From Rotaria sordida (taxonomy: Eukaryota; Rotifera; Eurotatoria; Philodinida; Philodinidae), in contig CAJNOL010000635.1 in assembly GCA_905250125.1 (NCBI GenBank), forward strand, positions 52,393 through 116,392: a stretch of 64,000 nt of DNA. Reading direction: 5' to 3'. The notes under the pieces were generated by a model that ran no database searches, was not told the DNA's origin, and saw nothing but the letters and a program-made list of their open reading frames with translations. Numbering within the stretch: position 1 is the first letter of the stretch; the number at the start of each line of letters is the position of its first letter. Position numbers and translations under genes: made by a program. Below are positions 63,753 to 64,000 of this stretch, piece after piece.

Positions 63753-64000
63753 ATGGTTTTAACTCAATCAACAAATCATATTATTATGATTCGACCAGCG
63801 TGTTTTTGTTTTAATACAGAAACAGCTATTTCAAATGCATTTCAAAATGATCAATATGCTGACTTATCATCAGCAGATAAAATTCAACAACAAGCATTAA
63901 AAGAATTTGATCATATGGTTGAAAAACTTCGTTCAAATGATGTTCATGTTGACGTATTTGATGATACATTATCACCAATAAAACCTGATGCTATTTTTCC
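63753..64000 (+). CDS. Arginine-deiminase-like amidinotransferase-family hydrolase (CtlX type), partial
   Basis: The first 82 residues of a gene that runs off the window. The frame reads NHIIMIRPACFCFNTETAI, then SNAFQ, QQQALKEFDHMVEKLRSN, VHVDVFDDT and KPDAIF. This is the N-terminal pattern of the arginine-deiminase-related CtlX family (a HILMIRP...N..T..NAFQ start, and a ...PDAIFPNNW block that would come next). These enzymes act on guanidino or ureido groups such as citrulline; the substrate is not settled here. A CTTTTTAG acceptor lies 11 bp before the ATG. The family is mostly bacterial, so horizontal origin is possible. Confidence 0.82.
   Translation, partial: MVLTQSTNHIIMIRPACFCFNTETAISNAFQNDQYADLSSADKIQQQALKEFDHMVEKLRSNDVHVDVFDDTLSPIKPDAIF

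Overview
The window looks like nuclear DNA from a bdelloid rotifer (an Adineta- or Rotaria-like genome). It is strongly AT-rich, the genes are metazoan with many 45-90 bp GT-AG introns, and DNA-transposon fragments are dense. Several start codons sit a few bases behind a splice acceptor, as expected with spliced-leader trans-splicing. The assignment rests on gene content and style; no marker sequence was compared. All gene models below were joined by hand, and each splice was checked for reading-frame continuity.

Layout. 1-1159 (+): last six exons of DNA-PKcs. 3107-5267 (+): secreted multicopper oxidase. 6775-8405: decayed hAT remnant and a non-autonomous hAT insertion. 9130-11515 (-): three-exon P2X receptor. 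12003-12764: a piggyBac relic nested inside another element. 13-23 kb: gene-poor, with repeat copies, a second piggyBac-like relic, a decayed multi-membrane-span pseudogene and a palindromic Tc1/mariner MITE. 23566-24888 (+): membrane-anchored NHL-repeat protein. 26977-29793: two foldback elements, the second with an 8-bp target duplication and a FLYWCH-like ORF. 32639-37085 (+): broken membrane-anchored Kelch gene whose 3.1-kb intron holds an antisense OTU-like remnant. 37829-38641 (-): secreted Hint (Hog-type) protein. 39031-42155: a second TCGA-array foldback element and a large inverted pair of decayed gene copies. 42484-42672 (-): small Gly/His-rich peptide. 47061-48688 (-): FBXO8. 51166-52190 (+): DNALI1. 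54640-58066 (+): unknown 549-aa disordered protein. 59327-61200 (-): carboxylesterase. 63753-end (+): start of an arginine-deiminase-like (CtlX-type) hydrolase.

The genes form no operon or pathway. They are ordinary single-copy animal functions (double-strand-break repair, ATP-gated signalling, ciliary dynein, Arf-linked ubiquitination, esterase) separated by transposon-rich spacers. The most informative non-genic structure is a set of short non-autonomous DNA elements (piggyBac, hAT, Tc1/mariner/pogo and a Mutator-like foldback group). Several have target duplications that can be read directly. No intact transposase and no retroelement was seen.
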